The notes: generated from the letters alone by a model not told the origin. A stretch of 64,000 nt of DNA from Bacillus sp. ZZV12-4809 (GCF_009849585.1 NZ_VCRN01000001.1:124001-188000); one strand, 5' to 3'. Shown: positions 1-8,992, numbered from the stretch's first letter. Numbers and translations: made by a program.

Positions 1-852
1 GATTTTCAGAATCTGGATGACCGTCACACCGCCTGCACTCGGAGGAGCTGATGAAGCGATCTTATAGCCTTTGTATTCTCCCCAAATAGGCTCATCGATC
101 GTCAGACGGTAATTCTTAAGGTCCTCAAGTGTCATAAAGCCGCCTTCTTCTTTAAGGCACTTTACAATGGCTTCGGCAATCTCTCCCTCATAAAAAGAAG
201 AAATTCCTTCTTTTTGAAGGATGCGGAATGTCTTCGCTAAATGCTCCTTTACAAGGCTGTCACCAGACTTAAGAGTTTTGCCTTCCGGAAAATAAAACGC
301 TTTGGCTTCCTCACCAAGTCTGTAATGAAAGTTCTGAAGAGCTTCCTCCAGTACCCAGTTCACTTCCACACCGCTTTCCGCTGCTTCGATTGCCGGCTGG
401 ATCAGATCGGCTAATGGTTTGGATCCATGTTCCTCAAGTGCTCTTTCAAAAGCTTTTAAGATACCCGGAATGCCTACTGCAGACCCATGCGTAGAGCGTT
501 TGCGGAAGTCGATTACTTCTCCGTTGTCATCCAGAAACATTTCGGGATGAACGCCCTTTGGAGCCCGAGTGTGGCCATCAAATATTTTTACTTCTTTTTT
601 CTTATTATCATAAACCATTAAAAATCCGCTTCCGCCAATACCTGTCATCATCGGCTCTACTACATTTAAAGCAAATTGGATGGCCGCTGCAGCATCCACT
701 GCATTGCCGCCATCCCGCAATATTTTTTCTCCTATATCTGTAGCAACCGAATGAGGACTCACTACCATCCCCTTGGTTCCAACAGCTGTTTCTCTTTCAT
801 GAGATTGTTTTTCCATATCGTTTGATAATGATTTCCCTCGTCTATACCCCAT
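1..852 (-). CDS. gamma-glutamyltransferase, partial (C-terminal part beyond window)
   Basis: The first 284 codons of a gamma-glutamyltranspeptidase, which hydrolyses or transfers the gamma-glutamyl group of glutathione and related compounds. Seen: family blocks such as GGNAVDAAAAIQFALNVVEP, MTGIGGSGF and APPSAGGV, in the same order as in the complete paralogue at 60989-62764. Unlike that paralogue the N-terminus (MGYRRGKSLSND) has no signal peptide, so a cytosolic enzyme is inferred. The start is set by an AGGAGG-type site at about 861-866. The catalytic threonine that begins the small subunit lies outside the window, so activity cannot be judged. Confidence 0.9.
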   Translation of the reverse strand, partial: MGYRRGKSLSNDMEKQSHERETAVGTKGMVVSPHSVATDIGEKILRDGGNAVDAAAAIQFALNVVEPMMTGIGGSGFLMVYDNKKKEVKIFDGHTRAPKGVHPEMFLDDNGEVIDFRKRSTHGSAVGIPGILKAFERALEEHGSKPLADLIQPAIEAAESGVEVNWVLEEALQNFHYRLGEEAKAFYFPEGKTLKSGDSLVKEHLAKTFRILQKEGISSFYEGEIAEAIVKCLKEEGGFMTLEDLKNYRLTIDEPIWGEYKGYKIASSAPPSAGGVTVIQILKI

Positions 853-949
853 AAATGTAACCTCCAAAAAATGTCCTATACCTGTATATAAGGGTTACCC
901 CGTCTCCGTATATCTAAAACAACCATCATTAGGAAATAAAGCCAATTAA

Positions 950-981
950 AAATCCTCCACTCATACGAGCAGAGGATGTTT
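950..981 (-). terminator. Rho-independent terminator after the YtxH gene
   Basis: Read on the minus strand: ATCCTC stem, about 14-base loop, GAGGAT, then TTTTAATT, just after the stop codon at 993. Confidence 0.65.
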
Positions 982-992
982 AATATCATTCA

Positions 993-1619
993 TTAAAGGT
1001 TATTGCTGTTCTTTTGAGTCCCGGGACTGTAAGTGACTGCACTTTCACTGCGCTCTGTCGGAAAAGCAGTATCAGTGCCGCTGGCTGAGCCTGCAGACTG
1101 ATAGTTTGAGCCCGATGAAGCTCCGCCGCTTCCTGCAGGGCTTTCCATTAATTCTGAACCTGCGTCTTTTACTTTTGATCCGATATCAGCCAGTTCGCTT
1201 TTTGCTTCCTTTGCTGTTGACATAGCATCGCTAGAGACCTCTTTTACCATGTCCATATTGCCGAAGACATCTTCATTAACACGCTGATATAAACTCTGTG
1301 CGTCTTTGATGGCATCTTTCAGGGTATTGGAAGCACTCTTAAATTGGTTAATCATCGTTTCTTTTACTTCACCGGGATTTTCCTTCACTTCTGAAATAAG
1401 GCTTGCTGATGAATCCTTAAGATCCATTGCCTTTGTTTTCACTTTTGTTCTGGTTGTACTGTCAAGCATGGCCAAGGCTCCGCCGATAATGCCGCCAATG
1501 ACAATGCCCTTCATCAGCTTGCTGTTCTGTGAATTATCCTGATCATAAGCCGTATTCATTCCTTGTCCATAATCAGTGCTCAAAGTATTTGTGGTATTAT
1601 ACGAGTTATTCTGTTCCAT
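993..1619 (-). CDS. YtxH-domain general stress protein (208 aa)
   Basis: A YtxH/GvpP-like protein. After an Asn/Ser/Thr-rich N-terminus (residues 1-35) there is a glycine-rich hydrophobic segment (GIVIGGIIGGALAML, about 39-53) followed by the family's DxxTR motif, then a long Lys/Glu/Ser helical stretch to about residue 160 and a low-complexity Gly/Ser tail. Such proteins are membrane-associated stress proteins of unknown mechanism. A sigma-B-type promoter lies at 1671-1695 and a strong GAGGAGG site precedes the ATG. A shorter paralogue is at 12050-12430. Confidence 0.8.
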   Translation of the reverse strand: MEQNNSYNTTNTLSTDYGQGMNTAYDQDNSQNSKLMKGIVIGGIIGGALAMLDSTTRTKVKTKAMDLKDSSASLISEVKENPGEVKETMINQFKSASNTLKDAIKDAQSLYQRVNEDVFGNMDMVKEVSSDAMSTAKEAKSELADIGSKVKDAGSELMESPAGSGGASSGSNYQSAGSASGTDTAFPTERSESAVTYSPGTQKNSNNL

Positions 1620-1670
1620 GTTAAATCCTCCTCTTATTATTAAAAATGTTTCGTCTGTGATATTGGATTA

Positions 1671-1695
1671 ATTCCCGCATGAGGAGAAAATAAAC
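1671..1695 (-). promoter_or_regulatory. sigma-B-type promoter of the YtxH gene
   Basis: On the minus strand GTTTAT, 13 bases, GGGAAT, close to the sigma-B consensus GTTTAA-N12-15-GGGWAW, about 50 bases upstream of the start at 1619. Confidence 0.6.
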
Positions 1696-1788
1696 GTTCT
1701 AATCCTAATTTTAGTCTAAACTATCGATTGACAAGGGGTTCCAAAGATTTAATAATGACAAAGGACTTAGATTTAAAAGGAGATTTAT

Positions 1789-2904
1789 ATGAAAACACAA
1801 CTTTCACCTATAACACCGGAATATGATCCATGGGAAGCTTATTCCGACATCGATCAGCACGGAAAAATGGTGCTTTCAAATATTGAATTTACAACCACTG
1901 TATTATGTAATATGCGCTGCGAACATTGCGCAGTCGGATATACCCTTCAGCCTAAGGACCCTCTTGCACTGCCTATCGACTTGCTTTTGAAAAGGCTGGA
2001 TGAAATCCCCCTTCTAAGATCACTGAGCATCACAGGCGGAGAGCCGATGCTTTCAAAAAAATCGGTTGAAAATTATGTTGTGCCCCTGCTTCGCTATGCA
2101 CACAACAGAGGGGTCAGAACTCAGATTAATTCAAATCTGACACTGGAGTTAGCCCGTTATGAAGAAATTATTCCTTATTTGGATGTCCTTCATATTTCGC
2201 ATAACTGGGGAACGGAGGAAGACTTTATTGAAGGCGGCTTTGCGATGATGGAACGAAAGCCGACAATAGAGCAGCGCCAGCGTCTTTTTTACCGAATGAT
2301 TGAAAACAGCAGGGAGCTCGTAAAAGCAGGAGTAATGGTTTCGGCTGAGACCATGCTCAACAAACGGACATTGCCTTATCTTGAGAAAATCCATAAACAA
2401 ATTACAGAGGAAATGAACTGTCAGCGCCATGAGGTCCATCCGATGTACCCATCCGATTTCGCCTCTTCGCTGGAAACACTAACTCTAAAAGAAATGAGAT
2501 CAGCCATCCATCATTTATTGGATATCCGAAATGAAGATACATGGATGCTGTTTGGCACCCTGCCATTCTATGCCTGCAGCAGCGACAAGGAAGACCTGGA
2601 GCTTCTAAGAAGACTGCACGCAGCTAAAAATGTGACTGTCCGCAATGATCCAGACGGAAGATCACGTTTAAATGTTAATATTTTCACTGGCGATGTCATT
2701 GTCACTGACTTTGGTGATACACCGCCGCTTGGGAATATCCAGACCGATCAGCTTGAGGATATTTATCAGAAATGGAGCAGAACAGAACTCGCCGATTCAC
2801 TGAACTGTCATTGTTCGGCTGTTAAGTGCCTTGGCCCTAACGTTCTTGTGAAGAACAGCTATTATAAAGAAACAGATTTTAAGACAAGACGTACAAATAT
2901 CTAA
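1789..2904 (+). CDS. yfkAB: radical SAM/CxCxxxxC protein YfkAB
   Basis: A radical SAM enzyme of unknown substrate. The cluster-binding motif CNMRCEHC lies near residues 42-49, followed by the TGGEP motif near 84. The C-terminal part carries CHCSAVKC, the CxCxxxxC signature that gives the family its name and may bind a second Fe-S centre. B. subtilis 168 has this protein split into adjacent yfkA and yfkB; here it is one 371-residue frame. AAAAGGAG precedes the ATG. It ends at a bidirectional terminator shared with yfkD. Confidence 0.9.
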   Translation: MKTQLSPITPEYDPWEAYSDIDQHGKMVLSNIEFTTTVLCNMRCEHCAVGYTLQPKDPLALPIDLLLKRLDEIPLLRSLSITGGEPMLSKKSVENYVVPLLRYAHNRGVRTQINSNLTLELARYEEIIPYLDVLHISHNWGTEEDFIEGGFAMMERKPTIEQRQRLFYRMIENSRELVKAGVMVSAETMLNKRTLPYLEKIHKQITEEMNCQRHEVHPMYPSDFASSLETLTLKEMRSAIHHLLDIRNEDTWMLFGTLPFYACSSDKEDLELLRRLHAAKNVTVRNDPDGRSRLNVNIFTGDVIVTDFGDTPPLGNIQTDQLEDIYQKWSRTELADSLNCHCSAVKCLGPNVLVKNSYYKETDFKTRRTNI

Positions 2905-2944
2905 AAAAGAGCCAGCCCGCATGTTGGGCTGGCATTGTTTTTGC
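2904..2944. terminator. bidirectional terminator between yfkAB and yfkD
   Basis: GCCAGCCC, 7-base loop, GGGCTGGC, with T-rich tracts on both strands; serves the two convergent genes. Confidence 0.85.
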
Positions 2945-2984
2945 AAAAATAGTAAATGTTGAACGCGCTCCTTGGTACTTCTAA

Positions 2985-3806
2985 TTATTTTGGCCTTTCT
3001 GAAACAACAAACCCAAAGGTCACATGGTCCTGAATCGGAATCCAGGCACCTATTCCCTGGGAGGTAACATTTTTAATGACAATCATTTTTTTGCTGCCTT
3101 TCAGCATTAAATACACTTCTCCATACGTGACTTTCCCCTTTTCGTTGATAGCTGGGGCATAGCCGTATAGATAGCCTAATCTTTTAGGCGGGATATTATA
3201 GATATGGTCCTTTTTGGTGCCCGCGCCTATAATTGTTTCAAAGGCTAGAGGCAGACCTGACTTCTCCATGGCTTTCAGAAGCATCATCTTTTTAACATCC
3301 TCAGCATTGGGAACCTTGGCAGTCAGACCTCCGCGGACAACCTTTTGGGCTTCCTGCACATAATGAATCTGATATGGTGCCTTGCCGCCCCGGTTATCAA
3401 AATAATTTGTGTTAATCCTCTGGTATTCCCAATTTGGAGAGGTTTCGGAAGACTGATAATTTAACGGCCATTGACCGAGGTAGACGATCGCTCTATAGCC
3501 AAGCGCAAACGGTGTACTGCTGACAGATGTTTCATTCAGCATCCGGATAAGATCCGGATTTTCGATAGGAACCTTTGATGAATCAATCAGCTGCTGGGTT
3601 AATTCACTGGGCTGAAGCGTCGGCATATCCTGTGCAGGGTTCGGATACGTATTTTCCTTCGTTACATTCAGCACAGAATTAGGGACAACAATAGCCTTTG
3701 GCTGCTGTTTTGCCGATTTCTCAGCCCCTTTCTGCGCTTCTGCAGCCGGATGAATTGACAGCATTAATATAAGACCTAAAAAAAGAATGCTTACGTATTT
3801 TTTCAT
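2985..3806 (-). CDS. yfkD: YfkD-family exported protein
   Basis: A 273-residue conserved Bacillaceae protein of unknown function. The first 24 residues form a signal peptide (MKKYVSILFLGLILML then AEA-Q), so it is exported; there is no lipobox cysteine. The rest is a single globular domain without transmembrane segments. Its place between yfkAB and the chaA antiporter matches the B. subtilis order, which is the main support for the name. GAAAGGAG precedes the ATG. Confidence 0.8.
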   Translation of the reverse strand: MKKYVSILFLGLILMLSIHPAAEAQKGAEKSAKQQPKAIVVPNSVLNVTKENTYPNPAQDMPTLQPSELTQQLIDSSKVPIENPDLIRMLNETSVSSTPFALGYRAIVYLGQWPLNYQSSETSPNWEYQRINTNYFDNRGGKAPYQIHYVQEAQKVVRGGLTAKVPNAEDVKKMMLLKAMEKSGLPLAFETIIGAGTKKDHIYNIPPKRLGYLYGYAPAINEKGKVTYGEVYLMLKGSKKMIVIKNVTSQGIGAWIPIQDHVTFGFVVSERPK

Positions 3807-3947
3807 GGTGTCTTTCTCCTTTCAAGTCACAATCTTTTTAGGTTGATCTTAGTTTTTTCGGAGTAAGGGGATATTATCCCTCCCATGAAAAATAAGGCTT
3901 GTTTATGAAAAATTTAATTTTGTAATGAAAATGTAAAAATCAGAATA

Positions 3948-3976
3948 TTTACAAATATCAAATAACAGTTTATAAT
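3948..3976 (+). promoter_or_regulatory. near-consensus sigma-A promoter
   Basis: TTTACA, exactly 17 bases, TATAAT on the plus strand, in the divergent region upstream of yfkD. No annotated-size gene follows on this strand; a terminator is reached at 4178-4216. Confidence 0.7.
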
Positions 3977-3982
3977 AAGATT

Positions 3983-4216
3983 ACTAAATTAAAGGAGGGC
4001 AGTGGAAGTCAACCCCACTATTATGTCAAAGGAGGAGAATCGTTTTTTTGTTAAGTCATCTGCAAGACAGTAATGATCAAACATCATCATGAAGGTTGGT
4101 GATCAATGACTGAAAGCGAACAGAACATTCTCTGAAAGAACATAATCCTTTAAAAAAGTACTTAAATACCCATATAAATAACCGGCCCTGAGATTTTTTC
4201 AGAGCCGGTTTTCTGT
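3983..4216 (+). ncRNA. candidate small transcript carrying several tiny ORFs
   Basis: Between the promoter at 3948-3976 and the terminator at 4178-4216 lies a possible transcript of about 230 nt. It contains tiny frames with ribosome-binding-like sequences: GTG at 4002-4073 (23 codons, after AAAGGAGGG but spaced very tightly), TTG at 4048-4092 (after AAAGGAGGAG) and ATG at 4106-4135 (after GGTGATC). None resembles a peptide I know. It could be a small RNA, a leader-like peptide gene, or decayed coding sequence. Confidence 0.35.
4178..4216. terminator. terminator after chaA and after the small plus-strand transcript
   Basis: AACCGGC...CTGAG, T-rich loop, CAG..GCCGGTTTTCTGTTT; usable from both strands. 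Confidence 0.75.
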
Positions 4217-4219
4217 TTG

Positions 4220-5281
4220 CTATAAAAGATAAAATCCGATTCCCATGATCACGTAAGCTGCCAGCAGAGTGGCTCCTTCAAACCAGTTGGTTTCTCCATC
4301 ATTGCCAATGACAACCATCAGCAGGACGGCCGTAACCATGGCAATCAGCTCAGGTAATGTAAAAACAAGCGGCATGGCTGTCGGGAACAGAAGCGAAAGC
4401 AGTACCAGGACTGGCGCGACAAACATCGCAACCTGGAGGGTGGAACCTACTGCAATTTCAACAGCAATATCCATCTTATTTTTATAAGCCATAATTATAG
4501 CCGAAGCATGCTCTGCCGCATTTCCGACAATTGCCACAATGACTACCCCAATAAACAGTTCTGACCAGCCAAACGTTTCTCCAACTTCTTCGAAGGTATG
4601 AACCAGATTCTCTGATACATAAGCAACAGCAATAGTGGAAATGGCAAGTACAGCAATGGCTTTCCCTTTGCTCCACTCCGGGATTTCCTCCTCATGTGAG
4701 CCCCGTTCTTCTTCTGTTGATTGATAGACGCCCCGGTGGGTGACCAGTTTGAAGAACAAGGCAGCTAAATACAAAGCGATTAAAATGACAGAAATGCCGA
4801 TGCTGAACGTGATCGTCTCCGCTTCGTCCATGGTCATTGAAAAAACTTCAGGAATGACAAAGGCCACAATAACAGCAAACATCAGAAGTCCTGAATTGTG
4901 GCGGGCATCAAAGACATTAAAGCTTTGTCTCTTGAATTTCAGTCCGCCAATGAAAAAGGAAAGTCCTGCCACCAGCAGTAAATTCCCCAGTACGGATCCC
5001 GTCAGTGATGCGAGCACAACACTGATCAGACCTGCTTTTAAAGCAAAGATTGATATGATTAGTTCAACCGCATTTCCAAAGGTGGCATTCAGCAATCCGC
5101 CAATTCGGGGACCCGCTACTACTGCAAGACTTTCTGTCGCCCTTCCCATATAGCTGGCCAGTGCAATAATAGTGATGCAGTAGATCGCAAACAGCAAGAT
5201 ATTGGACCAGTGCATCAATGTACCGATGACAGACAGCGGCACACCTGCAAATGCCAATACCATGAACACTTTATTAGTCAT
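4220..5281 (-). CDS. chaA: Ca2+/H+ antiporter (ChaA/YfkE, CaCA superfamily)
   Basis: A 353-residue inner-membrane cation/proton antiporter expected to expel calcium. About eleven hydrophobic segments form two repeats, each with the CaCA signature: FGNAVELI in the first half and GNAAEHA in the second; these acidic residues bind the cation. The acidic loop EEERGSHEEEIPE near the middle (about 187-199) separates the halves. Position next to yfkD equals yfkE of B. subtilis. The ATG follows GGAAGGAG. Confidence 0.9.
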   Translation of the reverse strand: MTNKVFMVLAFAGVPLSVIGTLMHWSNILLFAIYCITIIALASYMGRATESLAVVAGPRIGGLLNATFGNAVELIISIFALKAGLISVVLASLTGSVLGNLLLVAGLSFFIGGLKFKRQSFNVFDARHNSGLLMFAVIVAFVIPEVFSMTMDEAETITFSIGISVILIALYLAALFFKLVTHRGVYQSTEEERGSHEEEIPEWSKGKAIAVLAISTIAVAYVSENLVHTFEEVGETFGWSELFIGVVIVAIVGNAAEHASAIIMAYKNKMDIAVEIAVGSTLQVAMFVAPVLVLLSLLFPTAMPLVFTLPELIAMVTAVLLMVVIGNDGETNWFEGATLLAAYVIMGIGFYLL

Positions 5282-5515
5282 ATTGGCTACTCCTTCCCTT
5301 CTTAATATTTTTTAGTATTGCCTGCACTTTCCTGCCTATGTGATTATATGCAAGAAGTTTATGTAAAACGTACTTTCTCTTTAGCCATTTTAGGGGAAAG
5401 TCAAACTTGGAGGATACGGAGGGCGACTGGATATAAACCGATATCTAACTTCAGAACCTTTTATAAAGAGGCTCTTTTCATATAGATTCTTGTTTTTCAC
5501 TTTTCAATGTTGACC

Positions 5516-5806
5516 GTTGATTGCAGCGAAGGGATGCTCAAGCGTTCTGAGGGGCAGGCGGTGAGCCTCCTCGGCGCTACGCGTCTGCGGGGTCTCACCT
5601 GTCCCGCTACTCGCTGGGCATTGAATAAATGTTAGCGTGAACGGCCTCAATCGAGCGGATTGAGACCGTTTGTGGCAGAAAATGTCATCGTAAACAGCCA
5701 CAATCGAGGGGATTAGTACCGTTCGTGGCGAGTTTTCCCGAGTACGCACCGCAGAAGAAACTGCGCATGCATTTTCGAGGATCTCGCACCTTCCGCTCCA
5801 ATCAAC
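5516..5806. repeat. dispersed palindromic intergenic element, composite copy
   Basis: Ends in GTTGATT and AATCAAC, and contains the blocks AGCCTCCTCGGCG, TGCGGGGTCTC and CTTCCGCTCC shared with 12969-13099 and 59410-59485. An extra middle part holds the inverted repeat CTCAATC-GAGCG-GATTGAG flanked by AACGG and CCGTT, then a similar diverged unit. No coding capacity is credible here. The rest of 5282-5855 holds the chaA leader, in which I see nothing definite, and a terminator at 5822-5852. Confidence 0.7.
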
Positions 5807-5821
5807 TCAGTAAATATAATA

Positions 5822-5852
5822 CAAAAAGCTGCCGTCTAAACAGCAGCCTTCT
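5822..5852 (-). terminator. terminator of the acyl-CoA dehydrogenase gene
   Basis: Minus strand: GGCTGCTG, TTTAGA, CGGCAGC, TTTTTG, directly after the stop at 5856. Confidence 0.75.
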
Positions 5853-5855
5853 GCA

Positions 5856-6998
5856 TTACTTTATCGCATCTTTTGCTAATGCCTGAATGGTCATATCATC
5901 CATCGGCGGGTTATGCAGGCCGGCACGTACATCCCTGTAATAGCGCTGGAGCGGATTTTGTGCTGATAAACTGCGTGCACCTGCCACACGCATGGCCAGA
6001 TCGACTACTGTAATGGCCGCGTTGGTTACAGCGAGCTTAACCGCTCCCAATTCAGGCTGCATTCCGCTTCTCGTTTCGCCGCTGGCTTCATCCCATTTAT
6101 TTGCAACCGAATAGAGGAAATGACGCGCCCTCATGAGTTCAAATTCCATCTCGCCAACCTTTTGCTGAACATTGGGCAAGTCAATAATGGCACCGCTTAT
6201 ACTGTTCGGGGAATAATCCTTCGCAAAGCTAATGGCATAATTCTGTGCCGCCTGAGCAATGCCCAAATAACAGGCCGGAATGTGGAGAAGCCAGCCGGCT
6301 GCACCTTTTTTGCCTGGCTGAAACATCTCGACTAGTGCATCCTCCTTAACCTTTACATTTTTTAAAAGAAGGTCATGGCTGCCTGTTCCTCTCATTGCAA
6401 TGCTGTCCCATGTTTCCACAATCTCAAGGCCGGAGGAATTTCTCGGAATTAAAAAGTTTCCTATTTCCCCGCTTTCTTCAATCGCTGCACTCACATTGAA
6501 GTAATCCAGCACAGGGGCCATGGTGGTAAAGCTTTTCCGGCCATTAATAATCCAGGAGTCCCCTTCTTTTCGTGCAGAGGTAACCGGCTTGCCTCCCCTT
6601 GTAGGGCTGCCCGTCTGCGGTTCTGTTGCACAGTTATTCATTAAAGCACCCTTTTTTACTTCTTCACACAGGTTCTTAAATACCTCTTCATCCCAGTTGT
6701 TTTTCTCGCCAAGGCTTTTGATAATCCCCATATGCCACCCAATGGACAGGGCGGTGGAGCCATCTCCTTCTGCGATCTTCTCTTGGAGCTTCAGAAATTC
6801 AGAAAGGGAAATTTCTGCACCTCCGTATCGTTTAGGGACGGTCAAGGAGGTGTAGCCGGATTCTTTTAGTTCATTAATATTCTCAAACGGAAACAGGCCT
6901 TCTTCATCGTTTTTGGCTGCTCTTGATAAAAATTTTTGAGAGAGCTCTTCCATGAGCCGGATTCTTTCTTCGGTGGTTTGTAAGTCTTGGAATTTCAA
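5856..6998 (-). CDS. acyl-CoA dehydrogenase family flavoprotein
   Basis: A 380-residue FAD enzyme of the acyl-CoA dehydrogenase fold, similar in length and layout to B. subtilis YdbM (recalled). Seen: N-terminal helical domain with TVPKRYGGAE (about 56-65), middle beta domain with the flavin-contacting GSHDLLLKNV segment and SFTTMAP, and a C-terminal helical bundle ending ARSLSAQNPLQRYYRDVRAG. The C-terminal form is nearer to the DszC/HpaA-like subgroup than to classical fatty-acid dehydrogenases, so the substrate is open. It is monocistronic, with GAGGTG before the ATG. Confidence 0.8.
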   Translation of the reverse strand: MKFQDLQTTEERIRLMEELSQKFLSRAAKNDEEGLFPFENINELKESGYTSLTVPKRYGGAEISLSEFLKLQEKIAEGDGSTALSIGWHMGIIKSLGEKNNWDEEVFKNLCEEVKKGALMNNCATEPQTGSPTRGGKPVTSARKEGDSWIINGRKSFTTMAPVLDYFNVSAAIEESGEIGNFLIPRNSSGLEIVETWDSIAMRGTGSHDLLLKNVKVKEDALVEMFQPGKKGAAGWLLHIPACYLGIAQAAQNYAISFAKDYSPNSISGAIIDLPNVQQKVGEMEFELMRARHFLYSVANKWDEASGETRSGMQPELGAVKLAVTNAAITVVDLAMRVAGARSLSAQNPLQRYYRDVRAGLHNPPMDDMTIQALAKDAIK

Positions 6999-7072
6999 TG
7001 CGGGGCACCTCGTTTCTGCTTCAATTCTTATTATTTTTATAGGAATTATTATACTATTATTCTACTGCCTTT

Positions 7073-7105
7073 AACAAAAAACAAGGAAGAGGCATCCCCC
7101 TTCCC
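7073..7105 (-). terminator. terminator of the OsmC-family gene
   Basis: Minus strand: AGGGAAG, loop, CTCTTCCTTGTTTTTT, ahead of the acyl-CoA dehydrogenase start. Confidence 0.6.
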
Positions 7106-7115
7106 TGTCCGCATG

Positions 7116-7499
7116 TTAAATAAGTTCAAATGTCTCTTCTATTTCAATGCTTTCTTCCACTGAGCGCACCATTGAACAGTTCTTTCTGGTCAATTCCATT
7201 GCCTTGTGGAGCTTCGCCTCATTTAGGTCCGTTCCTTTTATGATGAAATGAATCTGTACCTTTTCCACCCGGTCAGCCTTTTCAGGATTTCTTTCAACTC
7301 TTGTTTTTATTTTAATGTCTTCAAACTCCATGCGCATTTTTTTCATGATTTTCCTCAGAACACCGCCGCTGCACACAGCCAGCGAAGCGACAAGCAGCTG
7401 GTACGGCCTGAAGCCATACTCTTCATCTCCTGCCACCTCCAAACGCCCAAATGGCAAATCGGTATAGAAGCCAACTTCTTCCTTCATTTTAAATTCCAT
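7116..7499 (-). CDS. OsmC-family protein (127 aa)
   Basis: A compact OsmC/Ohr-fold protein. The two conserved redox cysteines of the family are present: one in LAVCSGGVLRKI (about residue 43) and one in RKNCSMVRSVE (about residue 108). OsmC proteins reduce organic hydroperoxides or handle thiol adducts; the short YhfA-like form seen here has no assigned substrate. AGGGGCG precedes the ATG. Both catalytic positions are Cys, not UGA. Confidence 0.85.
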   Translation of the reverse strand: MEFKMKEEVGFYTDLPFGRLEVAGDEEYGFRPYQLLVASLAVCSGGVLRKIMKKMRMEFEDIKIKTRVERNPEKADRVEKVQIHFIIKGTDLNEAKLHKAMELTRKNCSMVRSVEESIEIEETFELI

Positions 7500-7659
7500 G
7501 GTATTCGCCCCTTTTTATCTTATTATTAGTAGAGATTACACTAATTCTCTTGCAAACAAAATTATTTTGACCATAAACTTACTCTTGCCAAGATAACTTA
7601 TTCCCGATACCATCATTTAGGAGACGATACTATTTCACGTCAGAAAAAGAGGTTTTTTT

Positions 7660-8838
7660 ATGAATAAAGAAACAATGCGTTTTTGGATTCTCATCAGCAT
7701 TGTGGCCATTTCAGGCTTCAGTCAGGGAATGCTGCTGCCGCTGATTGCGATTATTTTTGAAAATGACGGCATTTCCTCAAGCTTGAATGGTCTAAATGCA
7801 ACAGGTTTATATATCGGAATCCTGCTTATTTCACCTTTTATGGAATATCCATTGCGAAAATACGGCTACAGGCCGGTCATTATCCTTGGCGGATTATTAG
7901 TTGTTGTATCTCTCATGCTTTTTCCGCTCTGGAAATCTTTTTGGTTTTGGTTTGTGCTGCGTCTGCTTATCGGAATCGGCGATCATGCCCTGCATTTCGG
8001 AACGCAAACATGGATCACCTCCTTTTCTCCGGAAAACAAACGCGGCCGGAATATCTCCCTGTACGGACTTTTCTTCGGAGTTGGGTTTGCTGTAGGACCG
8101 TTAATGGCACCGCTTGTAAAAGTAAATGAAACGATGCCGTTTATTATTTCATCCATTCTATGTCTAATTGCCTGGCTGTTTTTATTCACATTGAAAAATG
8201 ACTTCCCGGAGCAGTCCATCGAAATTAACTCTTTCAGAGAAACCATGAAGCGTTTTTCAAAAGCCGCAAAATATGGCTGGGTAGCCTTCCTGCCGGCATT
8301 GGGATATGGATTTCTTGAAGCTTCATTGAACGGCAGCTTTCCCATCTATGGCCTGCGCATCGGGCTGGAGGTTTCAAGCGTTTCCCTGCTTCTGACTTCA
8401 TTTGCAATTGGGGGCATCCTATTCCAGCTTCCTTTAGGTATCATGAGTGATAAGTTCGGAAGACGCCATGTACTAATGAGTGTCCTTTTTATCGGATTTT
8501 TAAGCTTTGTCGCAGCAAGCATGCTCGAGGAAATAGTGCTTGCTCTGACGATTTGCCTATTCATTGCAGGCATGGCCGTCGGATCCACCTTTTCACTCGG
8601 CATCACCTATATGGCAGACTTAATGCCAAAGAACTTGCTTCCGACAGGCAACCTGCTTTGCGGTGTAGCTTTCAGCATCGGAAGCCTGATTGGCCCTTAT
8701 TTCGGCGGCCTTTTCATTGAATTATTCAAGACGATCAGCTTTTTCAACATTATCAGTGTGATGCTATTGATGATCTTTGGTGCCGTCACCTTATTTGGGA
8801 ATAAGGGTCAGGTGCTGGAGAAAAGCCAGTCATTTTAA
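7660..8838 (+). CDS. yfkF: MFS transporter, YfkF-like
   Basis: A 392-residue major facilitator with twelve hydrophobic segments. The loop-2 motif appears as GKYGYRP-type (PLRKYGYRPVI) and the second-half copy as GIMSDKFGRRHV. The substrate cannot be told; a drug or sugar-type exporter is most common in this group. The position between the OsmC gene and the metal ATPase fits B. subtilis yfkF, which is why the symbol is offered. AAGAGG precedes the ATG. Confidence 0.75.
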   Translation: MNKETMRFWILISIVAISGFSQGMLLPLIAIIFENDGISSSLNGLNATGLYIGILLISPFMEYPLRKYGYRPVIILGGLLVVVSLMLFPLWKSFWFWFVLRLLIGIGDHALHFGTQTWITSFSPENKRGRNISLYGLFFGVGFAVGPLMAPLVKVNETMPFIISSILCLIAWLFLFTLKNDFPEQSIEINSFRETMKRFSKAAKYGWVAFLPALGYGFLEASLNGSFPIYGLRIGLEVSSVSLLLTSFAIGGILFQLPLGIMSDKFGRRHVLMSVLFIGFLSFVAASMLEEIVLALTICLFIAGMAVGSTFSLGITYMADLMPKNLLPTGNLLCGVAFSIGSLIGPYFGGLFIELFKTISFFNIISVMLLMIFGAVTLFGNKGQVLEKSQSF

Positions 8839-8851
8839 TTTTCATGTAACT

Positions 8852-8975
8852 GTTTCGCTTTTCTTTTCATAGGGTATATAGTAAAATAAATGTAATAGAA
8901 TACAATAATTGCATAATGCTAGCTGCATTATTGATTTTAACGCTGTCACCTATTTGGTGGCAGCTTTCGTTGTTT
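8852..8975 (+). ncRNA. possible short RNA between yfkF and the metal ATPase
   Basis: A sigma-B-like promoter, GTTTCG, 14 bases, GGGTAT (8852-8877), is followed by the hairpin ATAATGC-TAGCT-GCATTAT (8913-8931) and the terminator GCTGTCACC-TATTT-GGTGGCAGC with a T-rich tail (8942-8978). The predicted RNA would be about 90 nt. The second hairpin may instead simply terminate yfkF and the promoter match may be chance. Confidence 0.35.
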
Positions 8976-8978
8976 TTT
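8942..8978 (+). terminator. terminator after yfkF
   Basis: 9-bp GC-rich stem GCTGTCACC/GGTGGCAGC, loop TATTT, then TTTCGTTGTTTTTT. Confidence 0.85.
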
Positions 8979-8992
8979 AGGGGTATTGAATG

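Noticed and set aside
5504-5749. 81-codon frame in the 5.5 kb gap
   Set aside because: Lies entirely inside the dispersed palindromic element.
7116-7499. OsmC protein as a third selenoprotein
   Set aside because: Both redox positions are ordinary cysteine codons and there is no in-frame TGA.
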